A stretch of DNA of 64,000 nt, from positions 2,728,001-2,792,000 of the forward strand of contig OY730172.1 in the NCBI GenBank assembly GCA_963422465.1. The letters run 5' to 3'. Under the pieces are notes generated by a model. The model was given only the letters and a program-made list of their open reading frames with translations, was not told where the DNA came from and did not search any database. The stretch is from Lichina pygmaea (taxonomy: Eukaryota; Ascomycota; Lichinomycetes; Lichinales; Lichinaceae). The translations under genes and the position numbers were made by a program. Shown here piece after piece: positions 32,940 to 42,300 of this stretch (position 1 is its first letter; each line of letters opens with the position of its first letter).

Positions 32940-33686
32940 CTACTGCTGCTTCTTCTGGCCTGTGGCGGTCCGTTTGTTCTGTCTCGGTCTCGTCTCGACT
33001 CCTCGCTCGCCCTCCCGTGAAAGAAACTTGTACGTGCCGACGAGAACCTCTCCTGCCAGCTGGGTCGCACCCGCACAGGCCATCCACCACACCTGGATGC
33101 TGACGCCCCCCAGCGGCGCCTTTGGGAAGGACAGGATCCATTCGACGTAGTGGGGCAGCCAGCCTTGCGGCAGCCAGTAGATCGGCTCCCTTGTGAACCA
33201 GAACTGGAGGAGGAATCGAAACCCAGACGTAGCCGTCCAGCGAGCTACGGACACGACGCTCTCGAAATTGCCTTTGGAGGATGAGATCGACGACGCTGCA
33301 GCAGACTCTTAGCTCAACATCCCTCGATTGGGTATCAAGCCATCGCCAGCGTACGCACATATTTTGTCCAACTGCTCTTTGGCCTCGTCACGTCGTCTTC
33401 GTAGCTTGGCCCACTTGGCAAACTCATGCTGTGGGCTAGTGCCGCCCAGCTCGCTGCGTAGAAGGGCCAGCTCTCGACGTAGCCTCGCCTGCTCCTGAAC
33501 GGCCTTTGACGTTGACGTCGGCAGGCGGTTGTACAGCTCCCACAGCTTAGACGGGTCAGCGAGCACTCTTTCCAAGCCGGATGCGTGGATGCCGCTTACT
33601 GCAGAAGCTACCACGGCACCACCCAAGCTGCCGGCCAAGTATATGATCACCTGTGCTACAAAGACGATGACCAACAAGGAAGACAT
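32940..33686 (-). CDS. GET1: Get1, tail-anchored protein insertion receptor
   Basis: ER membrane subunit of the Get1/Get2 complex that receives Get3 with tail-anchored proteins (WRB family). Exons: 33600-33686, 33359-33545, 32940-33295; 209 residues. TM1 is at about residues 2-22 (LLVIVFVAQVIIYLAG). The cytosolic coiled coil that contacts Get3 spans about 35-90, with LWELYNRLPTSTSKA and FAKWAKLRRRRDEAKEQLDK. TM2 and TM3 follow (FWFTREPIYWLPQGW, YVEWILSFPKAPLGGVSIQ, VWWMACAG). The first intron (54 bases) is free of stops and a multiple of three; without removing it 18 residues are wrongly inserted. The C-terminus is basic. Confidence 0.93.
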
Positions 33687-35188
33687 TTCCGTCAGAGAGA
33701 CGTGGCGGCAACTGATTCGAGAAAGTCAAGTCCTGCGTCCGAGACGGATCGTACAGGACGGGGTGCAAGGTGTGCAGCCCACACGAGCTGACAATGAGTT
33801 TGAACGAGACTTTGTGTGTAAATCAAGCCACAGCCAGGATGAAAATGTTACGACGAATAGATGCTTGTACAGGTCATACGAGACAAGCTGGAGGTCGACA
33901 TGTAAAAAAGATGGACAGATAGCAGCTGTTCCCGAAGTAAACTCTCAGAGTGAGCGGCTACGGTACTAGATAGTACCACGACGATCCACTTGGGGCGTTG
34001 TGCACGACTCAGCTCAAGGTCGATATGGCAAGGCTACTACGTGACGCGACTGCGTTGATCCTGCTCTCGCTGGCCCCGGCCATAACGAGAGCGTCGAAGG
34101 CTGGAGCCTTGCGCGCTCGGGGGCCGACACTGGCCGACTGTCTGGCCAATAACAGCATTCCAATACGCGCGATAGCCGCGCCGGTCGAACTCTATAACCT
34201 GCGCTAGGCTTACTCGAGTACGTACTGTCTGTATGGGATACCGTATGTACTCTGTACGTACGTTACGTACGTATGTACATATGTACAATGAGAAACTCGT
34301 ACACCCTACGGGGCATACTGAAGTACCTACCGAAGTGATCATTACTTCTGTACGGAGGCCCGCGCCAAAAGTATTCGGGAAGATTTCTATATGAGTGACA
34401 AAAGTCGTGAGACTATCCCTTCCCAGTCGTTATCATGATTCTTATTATTGTCCACCACCACCCCACCACCCCAGTGGTTCGAGGTCTTGAAGTCTGAAGT
34501 CCTTGAGCATCTTCTCATAAAGCTCAGTCTTCTTCCCACTCTGAGCTGTCACTATTCTCATCATTGTTGTTATCATCACTGTTGTTGTTCTTGTCCACAG
34601 GGTTTATGGCACAAGTACTAAGGAGAGGAGAAGTCTGTCCCATTAAGGTCCTCGAGGGCTCAGAGTTACAGTATATGGCCCTGCCTGACTAAGCTAGCTA
34701 GCCTGCGGGCCTATGGCCGCAACAGTTTATGACTGGATGGTAGCTACAGTCAAAACATGACTTGACGGATTTGATAGATTGTGCTGGAAGAAAAGCCTAC
34801 AAGATTACTGATATGCTTCACAGGTACGGAAGTACACCTTGTTCAAGAAGAGCAAGCACACATACTTTCTGTGCAATGCTGATGCTTTTGTTGGTTCTGG
34901 TTGAGCAGTGGTATGGGGTCGGGTGAGGTGGCTTTTGGTGGTGGGGATAGTCTCATCACTTTTTGGTGGGATTCCGAATACTTCTGTCGCCAGCTCCCGT
35001 ATACAAAGCAAAGATGCGCGTCAATCCTCAGTCTCCCTTCGACCAAAAGTCACAAGACATTAGTCAGCGCCTCCTCTTTCCAATTCCATCTCCATCTCCA
35101 TCTCCGTTTCCGCTTCGCTCCACCCTGACGAAGGACGGACACAGTAAAACTACTGAGACGACGGCGCTCGACGAAACACTCTGAAGAA
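33687..35188. other. Intergenic region
   Basis: No gene recognised. A dense GTAC/TACGTA cluster lies at 34218-34345 and can form hairpins. From 34360 to 34800 the DNA is AT-richer, with CCACCACC runs, resembling decayed repeat DNA. The last 150 bases upstream of COQ7 have CCATCT repeats (about 35085-35110). Confidence 0.5.
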
Positions 35189-36279
35189 ATGTCCTTGGCG
35201 ACCATGCACCGACGCTCGTGCCAGGGCAATACCCGACCACACGCTCTCCTAGAGTTTCTAGCGCCGAGCTGCGCACGCCGGCGAATGGCCCGTCGGCAGG
35301 CATCGACGACGGCGGCGACGATAGGCGAAGAAAGGGAGGCACGGCAGGGCGTTGGAGGCGAGGGTCATCTGCGCGCGCTGTCGAAGCGACACCGAGAGTA
35401 TCTTGAGCGGGCAGTACGTTTTGGCGCAGACAGTCCCACCCCTCGCCGTTGGCATACACATACACGTAGACAAGTAGCAGCGTGAGTGACATGTCCCGGG
35501 GGGGGGGGGGCGCGCGCGAGCACTTTTATCTGACGTGTGGGTGATGGTGGCGGCGGGGACGTGTAGCTTCGAGTGAACCACGCGGGCGAACTCGCGGCGA
35601 CGTTGATCTACACGGCGCAGACGCCCGTGCTCGCACGCTCCCACCCGCGACTGCGTCCGCTCATGCGGCACATGCACGACCAGGAGGCCGGACACCTCCG
35701 GCTCTTCGAGCGTCTGCTGCGCACCCACCGCGTGCGTCCCACCGCGATGTACCCGGCCTGGCACGTCGCCGCCACCGCGCTCGGCTGGGCCACCGCCATG
35801 ATGGGTCGCGAGGCCGCCATGGCCTGCACGGAGGCTGTTGAGACCGAGATCGGCAACCACTACAACGGCCAGGTGCGCGATCTGCTAGCGATGATCAAGG
35901 AGATCGAGGCCGACGGCGGCGGCGGCGCCGTCGGAGACGAGCTCGCCCAGCTCGTGCGGCGCGTGCGCGAGACTCGCGACGAGGAACTGCAGCAGTACGT
36001 CCTTCGTCCGATGCATCTCATGTTTCTCTGATGTCTCGCCGTCTCGGTCGTACCTTGCGAAAACCCCCGTCACTCCTGATCCGATCGACCGAGGAGCAAA
36101 AGCGACCGAAACCGACCATGCGCTCGGGAGGCTTGAGCTAGCTGACCGACGTGGCCGCTTCATCTAGCCTCGACCATGCCGTCGATAACGACGCGCAAAA
36201 GGCCCACGGGCACGTCTTGCTCAGCGGCGTCATCAGAGGCGGCTGTCGAGCGGCCATCTGGGTCAGCGAGAGGATATGA
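35189..36279 (+). CDS. COQ7: Coq7, demethoxyubiquinone hydroxylase
   Basis: Di-iron monooxygenase for the penultimate step of ubiquinone synthesis, on the matrix side of the inner mitochondrial membrane. Exons: 35189-35413, 35567-35994, 36168-36279; 254 residues. Residues 1-45 are rich in Arg, Ser and Ala without acidic residues, a good presequence. Iron ligands are visible in pattern: Glu in LRVNHAGELAAT, ExxH in MHDQEAGHL, Glu in EAVETEIGNHYN, and the last ExxH in RDEELQHLDHA, which is created across the second intron. The end LLSGVIRGGCRAAIWVSERI is typical. The first intron contains a G run (about 35499-35510). It is convergent with GLR1. Confidence 0.94.
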
Positions 36280-36752
36280 GCCTGTACTCGTAAACGCGGC
36301 GTCGATTGACATGATTGGTAGCTACGGTACTGTCGCGAACAGATGAAGCTCCCCGGGAGAAGCTTACGATCAAGGGAAAGCATCGGTGTTGTACGTCGGG
36401 GCGACGCAGAGAGCGAGTCATACCACTGCAGCTTCATACATGTGGCGTCTTGAATTCGAGGATGGGCTAGGGTCGATGCCACTTTCTCGAGTCCTCGGGT
36501 GATCCGGCTGTGATACGTACCGGCAGGGAATAGTCAAGACTCCTCCGAGGCCGGTGTGACCCGGTAGATACCCAACAGCAAGCACAAGGGGGAGAGAGGC
36601 GAGAAGAGGCTCTGGAAGGGAGGAGATGGTTGATATTTCCGTCCCAAAGCTTGGTAGACCGAAGCTCGCTCTGCAAGACAGAGATGACATGGCACCGCCA
36701 GACAAAGAGGAAGGTTGAATCTATAAGCGTAAAGAAGAAAAAAAAACAACCA

Positions 36753-38243
36753 TCACTTCATCGTGACCAGCTCCTCGGCGCTCGTCGGATGGATGGCGAC
36801 GCAATTGTCAAAGTCCCGCTTGGTGGCACCCAGCTTGATGGCGACGCCAAAGCCCTGCAGGATCTCGGACGAGCTCAGACCGATGATGTGCAGGCCGACG
36901 ACCTTCTGCTCCGGCCCGGCGCAGATGAGCTTGTAGCTCGACGAGGCCTTCTCGTCCGCGTCCATCATGGCGTAGTACAGCGCGACGAAGTTCGAGCGGT
37001 AGATGGTGAGGTTCTCGCGCCCAAACTTCTCGACCGCCTCCGGCTCCGTGAGCCCGATCGAACCCGCCTCCGGGTGGGCGAAGACGACCGACGGCACGTA
37101 GCTGTAGTCGAGCTTCGACTCCTTCAGCGACGGGTCCTTGGCCGCGCCGAAGAGCCGGTCGCTGAGCCGTCGGCCCGCCGCGATGGCCACGGGCGTCAGC
37201 TCGACGAGGCCGCACACGTCCCCGATGGCGTAGATGTTGTCGGCGCTGGTGTTCTGGTACGCGTCCGCGTCGACGACGCCCTTGCCGTCGTGCCGCTGCT
37301 TGACGCCGGCCTTGTCGAGCCCGAGGTCCTCGACTTCGGGTGAGCGGCCGATGGCCCAGAGGATGCAGTCGACGTCCAGCTCGCCGTCGCCGCGGTTCCC
37401 GGACGTGTACCGCACCTTGAGCCATCCGTCGCGGCCCGGATCGGGCTCGACCCGGCTCACCTTGGAGCTCCGGTACAGGTTCACGCCGAGGCGTTCGTAC
37501 TCCTTGGCCACCGTGTCCTGGATCAGTGGGTCGAACGAGCGCAGGAGCTTGTCCTTCCGGATGAAGAGGTGCGTGTCGGTGCCCAGTGCGTTCAGCATGC
37601 CCGCCATCTCGATTGCGATGTAGCCGGCGCCAACGACGGCGACCCGTTTCGGCTGCTTCTCGAGCTCGAAGAATCCGTCGCTGGTGATGCCATGCTCGTA
37701 GCCGGGGACGTCTCGAGGCACGTTGGGATGTCCACCGGTGGCGATGAGGATCTTCTTGGCCCGCAAGTGCGTTTTCTCGCCGCCGTCGAGGTCAACCTCG
37801 ACGTCGGTGCTGTTCAGGAGGTGTGCTCGGCCGTGGATGTACTCGACCTTCTCGTTCGAGAGGTTCCTCTCGTAGATGCCGTTGAGACGCTTGATGTAGG
37901 CGTCGCGTTTGCGCTTGAAGGCTGGCCAGTCAAAGGGGGCAGTCTCCTGCACGTTGAAGCCGTACGCCTTGGCCTCCTTGATCGTCTCCGCGATGGCGGC
38001 AGCGTGCCAGATGACCTTCTTCGGTACGCAGCTGTCGGTCCGGCGCGTCAGCACGGTTCGCCATACACTCGGAGGGTCAGGGACAGGCGCCCACCCCACG
38101 TTGACACAGGTCCCACCAAGCCGGTTACTCTCGATCAGGATCGTCTTTGCGCCGTGCATGCCCGCCGCTCTCCGGGCGGAGGCGACTCCACCACTGCCTC
38201 CGCCGATGACCAGATAGTCGCATTCCTTGGCTATGGGAGCCAT
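36753..38243 (-). CDS. GLR1: Glutathione reductase
   Basis: FAD/NADPH flavoenzyme reducing GSSG to GSH. Exons 38095-38243 and 36753-38031; 475 residues from the listed start, the usual family length. FAD-binding GGGSGG lies at 14-19. The redox disulfide GTCVNVGCVPKK (Cys46, Cys51) is split by the intron. NADPH-binding reads VVGAGYIAIEMAG, the second FAD motif YAIGDVCG, and the C-terminal active-site loop HPTSAEELVTM has its His and Glu. An in-frame ATG at 38468 would add 75 residues, Arg-rich and almost without acidic residues (SALARHLSSARPAM), a likely mitochondrial presequence. Two isoforms from alternative starts are therefore plausible, as known in yeast. Confidence 0.95.
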   Translation of the reverse strand: MAPIAKECDYLVIGGGSGGVASARRAAGMHGAKTILIESNRLGGTCVNVGWAPVPDPPSVWRTVLTRRTDSCVPKKVIWHAAAIAETIKEAKAYGFNVQETAPFDWPAFKRKRDAYIKRLNGIYERNLSNEKVEYIHGRAHLLNSTDVEVDLDGGEKTHLRAKKILIATGGHPNVPRDVPGYEHGITSDGFFELEKQPKRVAVVGAGYIAIEMAGMLNALGTDTHLFIRKDKLLRSFDPLIQDTVAKEYERLGVNLYRSSKVSRVEPDPGRDGWLKVRYTSGNRGDGELDVDCILWAIGRSPEVEDLGLDKAGVKQRHDGKGVVDADAYQNTSADNIYAIGDVCGLVELTPVAIAAGRRLSDRLFGAAKDPSLKESKLDYSYVPSVVFAHPEAGSIGLTEPEAVEKFGRENLTIYRSNFVALYYAMMDADEKASSSYKLICAGPEQKVVGLHIIGLSSSEILQGFGVAIKLGATKRDFDNCVAIHPTSAEELVTMK

Positions 38244-38534
38244 TGCGGGGCGTGCGGACGACAGGTGTCGGGCAAGGGCGCTGATTCGCCCCGTTAGTAT
38301 CGCGGCAATCGGTCGTGGGACCGGACGGTGACCAGGACACGTTGGAAGCTGTCGGCCGGAGTCTATAGCTCTGGCGCAGAAAGAGCGGTGCTGGCAGGGT
38401 CCTGGGATGCGACGGCAGGTGAGATGTCGCTCTATATGAGGACGAGGATGGAACAGACGTGGAGGCATGCAGCTTGGTGGGGCGGCGACGTTGTCGTTGT
38501 CTTGGGCCTGTGCACGATTTCTAATCTACTACTA

Positions 38535-39493
38535 CCCGTGCCACGGGGGGGGGGCTACACCCCCACGACCCCCTCCTCCCACACCTTCGGTACGTCCGGA
38601 ACACCTCCATCCAGAGAGGTGTCTAACACCGGAATGAAAGTATCGGCGGTATGAAAGGTTTTCAGTTGCAAGTCAGCTGCAACATCTATAACTTCACAAC
38701 ACAACAACTGATATGAAATGTAACCGGCTCATTTGATTCTCCTACTTCTCTACTATCATCCTTGAGGATATAGGCTTCTCTAGATTTTTGTGGTGTTGTT
38801 GAGATGTCATGATAGTCGTCACTCACAGAACAGGCTCTTGACAACATCAATTTGAAACACCTACAACTCCACAACTAGATGGACAAGTGATAATTTTTAT
38901 GTGCCTATCTTATTCCCCTACTCTTCTACTATCATCTCTGATGCTACAGGCTCTCCCAGATTCTGCTGGTATTGTTGAGTAACTACTGTAGCTACTATAG
39001 CCACCTTAGCTACCATAGAAACTTGAGTCGCCCGCTTCGCTTCTCTCAGACATGCGATCTTTTGGTCACTCTTCCTTGTTCTGTAGATATATTACTTTCA
39101 TGGCGTGTGAAGAGGCCTGCAACCTCAGAAATGATAGTGCAGAAGTAGAGGAATCAAATGAGCCAATTATATTTTCATGTAGTCTTTGTGCTGTGGAGTT
39201 ATAGGCATTGCAGTTAGTCTATCAAGAAAACCCTTCATATCGCTGATACTTTCATTCCGGTGTTAGACACCTGTTGCGGCCGCAGGGCTGAGCCTGGCTT
39301 AGTCAGTAGTGTTAGTCAGCCGGATAGGGGGCCATATAGCCCTCGGGTCCGAGAGGGCGTCAATGACAATCATCTTCTCCCCGCTCAGAGCAGGCCATTG
39401 CCTTGTAGCTCCAGCAACACCTCTCTGGATAGAGAGGTGTTCCCGACGTACCGGAGGTGCGGGAGGAGGGGGTGTAGCCCCCCGTGGCACGGG
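38535..39493. mobile_element. TIR element of 959 bp with nested insertion
   Basis: Ends are inverted: CCCGTGCCACGGGGGG at the left and its complement at the right, next to TA on both sides (38533-38534, 39494-39495). The arms extend about 110 bases, through a GGAACACCTC..GAGAGGTGT inner palindrome to CTAACACCGGAATGAAAGTA (left to about 38650; right from 39244). The right arm is interrupted at 39273-39416. The centre holds three copies of a unit of about 120-130 bases (near 38685-38810, 38862-38980 and, inverted, 39105-39225). No transposase frame remains. Confidence 0.82.
39273..39416. mobile_element. 144-bp insertion in the right arm of the 38.5-kb element
   Basis: The insert is bounded by ACACCT direct repeats (39267-39272 and 39417-39422), which are single in the matching left arm. 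It begins GTTGCGGCC and ends CTCCAGCA. No clear inverted repeats or poly-A, so its class is unknown. Confidence 0.7.
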
Positions 39494-39701
39494 TACGTCA
39501 GCCGAGGTCCAGGCGCGTCGAGCGCTTACGTAATATGGAAAATCCATGAACCGTCAAGGGTCTTTATCGATTACCATACCGTAAGCCAATCAGAAGTTTA
39601 GGTGTGGGCCGGACCGGATAAATAAACCACCCGTTACGGTACGGCTATATGATTTTCCGACGTAGCCAGCTCTGCGCGCGTGCAAGGGAGACTCACGATG
39701 C

Positions 39702-40982
39702 ATGAAACCTCCACTGTCGGCCCTCCCACGATTGAGGCTCGCCCAGCTCAAACGCATTGCCGTGCAATGCGGCATCAACTCGGCTGGAACAAAGCCGACT
39801 CTTGCGCGACGCATCGAGGAGGAAGTGAACACCACCCAGACGAGTCGAGATGGACCGGGCCGACGCGGATCACCAGCGGGAGACGGCGGACCCCCGTCAA
39901 CCAAGAGGATCCTGAGCATCGACATGGGAATCCGCAACCTCGCGTACTGCGTGCTTGATGTCCCCGGCGAGAAGGATGCGCCGGCGACAAAGCGTCGACG
40001 GGGCTCGCCACCACCCGTCCAAGCTAAAGGAGGTCTATCGCTCCGCGCCTGGAAGCGCATCGCCGTCGCGCCATCCCTGAGCACGACAGCCAGCGATGGC
40101 AGCGCTATCGCCGCCAAGGAGTCCTTTGAGCCTTGCGTCTACGCGTCGTACGCCTACCACTTCCTGGCCGACGCTCTTCGGACACACTCGCCAACGCACG
40201 TACTCATCGAACGCCAGCGATACCGGTCCATGGGGTCCTCTGCGATCTTGGAGTGGACGGTGCGGGTCAACATGTTCGAGGGCATGCTCTATGCCGTGTT
40301 GCGCACGCTGAGGGAAGAAGGGCGATGGGGCGGCGTCGTGCAGGGGATTTCGCCCTTGAAAGTGGTAGCCTTCTGGCTGAATCATGCTCCCTCCGCTCGA
40401 GACATGTCGACAAAGGATCGGTCGCAAACCCGGACGCCGGTCATCGGCGACAAGAAGACGGGCCAGAACGCCAACAAAGCTGCCAAGATCAGTCTCGTCG
40501 CTCAATGGCTGCAGACGTCGTTGTCGTTGTCGTCATCGGCCTCCAAAACCCCATCTGCATCTCCGAACAAGGCCGAGCAACGAGAGGACGCGCAGGTCCT
40601 ACATCTGACAGGCGTAAGTGCCAACCACACGGCGACAGCCTTCATGGACAGATATCTCGGCAGCACGACGACGACGAGGCGGCGGCGGCGGCGCGGCAAC
40701 GACCCAAGGAAAAAGAAAGCGAAGAGCTCCACCAAGACATCTTCAAAAACCAAAAGAGCAGTCTCCGATGACGACGAGTCTATCTTGGACGACCGGCACG
40801 CCAAAGAAGAAGTACGGCAAGAAGAAGAAGAAGAAGAAGAAGAAGAAGAAGAAGAAGAGGACCACCAGTCGCATGTTCCCCTCAAGAAACTCGACGATCT
40901 GGCCGATTGTCTGCTGCAAGGCGTCGCGTACGTGCGCTGGGAGCTCAACAAGACACGTTATCTGCGCGGAGAGGATATCTGA
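39702..40982 (+). CDS. CCE1: Mitochondrial Holliday junction resolvase (Cce1/Ydc2)
   Basis: RNase H-fold endonuclease that cuts four-way junctions in mitochondrial DNA. Single exon, 426 residues. Residues 10-45 form a SAP-like DNA-binding helix pair (RLAQLKRIAVQCGINSAGTK). The catalytic strand RILSIDMGIRNLAYCVLD supplies the first Asp (about residue 74). The Glu of HVLIERQRYRSMGS and the late Asp pair of KKLDDLADCLLQGVAYVRW complete the acidic site. A low-complexity insertion of basic residues (RRRRRRGNDPRKKKAK) followed by a run of 14 or so Glu from a GAA repeat (about 40815-40860) lies before the last motif, larger than in yeasts. All key residues are present. Confidence 0.9.
   Translation: MKPPLSALPRLRLAQLKRIAVQCGINSAGTKPTLARRIEEEVNTTQTSRDGPGRRGSPAGDGGPPSTKRILSIDMGIRNLAYCVLDVPGEKDAPATKRRRGSPPPVQAKGGLSLRAWKRIAVAPSLSTTASDGSAIAAKESFEPCVYASYAYHFLADALRTHSPTHVLIERQRYRSMGSSAILEWTVRVNMFEGMLYAVLRTLREEGRWGGVVQGISPLKVVAFWLNHAPSARDMSTKDRSQTRTPVIGDKKTGQNANKAAKISLVAQWLQTSLSLSSSASKTPSASPNKAEQREDAQVLHLTGVSANHTATAFMDRYLGSTTTTRRRRRRGNDPRKKKAKSSTKTSSKTKRAVSDDDESILDDRHAKEEVRQEEEEEEEEEEEEEDHQSHVPLKKLDDLADCLLQGVAYVRWELNKTRYLRGEDI
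40815..40860. repeat. GAA repeat coding poly-Glu in CCE1
   Basis: Fifteen or so consecutive GAA/GAG codons. Likely polymorphic in length. Confidence 0.9.
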
Positions 40983-42300
40983 TGACGGCGGCAGCCGGGG
41001 GGGGGGGGGGGGGGTGTGTCTCTGGGAAGCGGGTCATACTGACAAAAGACCAGCTACAGCAGTGGGTATGCTACTGTAGCAGCGACGACAGCAGTGGTGA
41101 CTACTACAGCAACAGCGACGACGGGAGCAGCGACGATCACGGCAGCGGTGACCACCACATCAGTGACAACCACAACGGCAGCCGTGACCGAGACAGTGGT
41201 AGGAGCGGGTTTTAACAGCAGTGTTAGTAGCAGCGTTGGCAGCATCGACCAACAATACCGAGCTGTCTACCATGTGACTGACCACGCTACATACTCCGTG
41301 CATCACCTCCTCCCTTCATCACTAGTCCACCACGTACGTGAATAGGTACTCCACCGCTAATCCGACCGCTCCTCCCTCTACCTACTGAGCTGTACGTACC
41401 CCCACCGGTCCCTTCCGTCTCTGTCTAGAACCAGTGTCCACCCTCTGTCCACTACTCCTTCCACCATCCTCTGTCCAGTACCAAAGCAAAAAGTGTTCCC
41501 CCCCCCCCCCCCGCCGCCCTTTGAACGACAATAGAGACCAAGCGCAGAGACCTGCCGTGGAAGAACGCACAACGGCTATTAGCTATGCACATACTGTAGA
41601 TACTGTACGGAAGTACGGAGTACATACGTAGATAAACTGTACGGTACGGTGTGCGATGTAAAAACAAGTGATCTAGCCCAAGTGCCTGATCGGCTGAATC
41701 AAGATGGTTGAGCCAGCCGACTGGCTGTTCTGATGGAACACGGCTTTCTTTTTTGGTCGGTTGCATCACAGGATACGGTTGTGCATGTTGTACGTTGCCA
41801 CCATGTTCTGGTAGGACTCACAGGGACTTGGGATCAGATAAGTTGGGACCCGATTTATTGTACTGAGCTGTTAGTGGTAACATGCTGTGCGTACGACGGT
41901 TCTGTATGGATGTGTGTACTTGTGTGTATGTCTCTTTCGATCTATCGACAGCTACTGATACTACAGAAACGAAGTACTTGCCCAAAGAACTGGAAACTGA
42001 TTTGAGACAAATTCACCGCCAGAAAGAAAAGAGAAAGGGGAAGGGAGGGGGGGACGGACAGTGGGAAAGAGTAGAGAACATTAATAGAGAGACGTGGTGG
42101 AGAAAGATGGAAGATGGGAGGAGACAATGGCGATAGATCAGAGTAGAGAGATGGAAGGGAGAGATAGGGAGAGGGAGGAAGGGAGGGTAGAGATGGCGGG
42201 TAGAGATGAAGGCAAGAAGAAAGGGAGGGAGAGATGCGGACAGGTCGGATCTAAGAGATGGGAGGCGAGAGATGAGGGGCAAGACGGAGGAAGAGCGTCG
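40983..42300. other. Intergenic region between convergent genes
   Basis: G run at about 40998-41014, a degenerate GACGACAGCAGTGGTGA-like CAGCAGTGAC repeat (41070-41225), and a C run (about 41498-41513). From 42010 onward there are purine-rich GGGAGAGA tracts. Open frames here (for example poly-Thr/Ser strings) follow the repeats. No gene recognised. Confidence 0.6.

Noticed and set aside
36808-37425. 205-codon minus-strand frame overlapping GLR1
   Set aside because: A shadow of the GLR1 coding exon in another frame; Arg/Gly/Ala-rich as expected from GC-rich codons.
40618-41079. Plus frame continuing past the CCE1 region with a long Lys run
   Set aside because: Frame-shifted shadow of the CCE1 poly-Glu GAA repeat.
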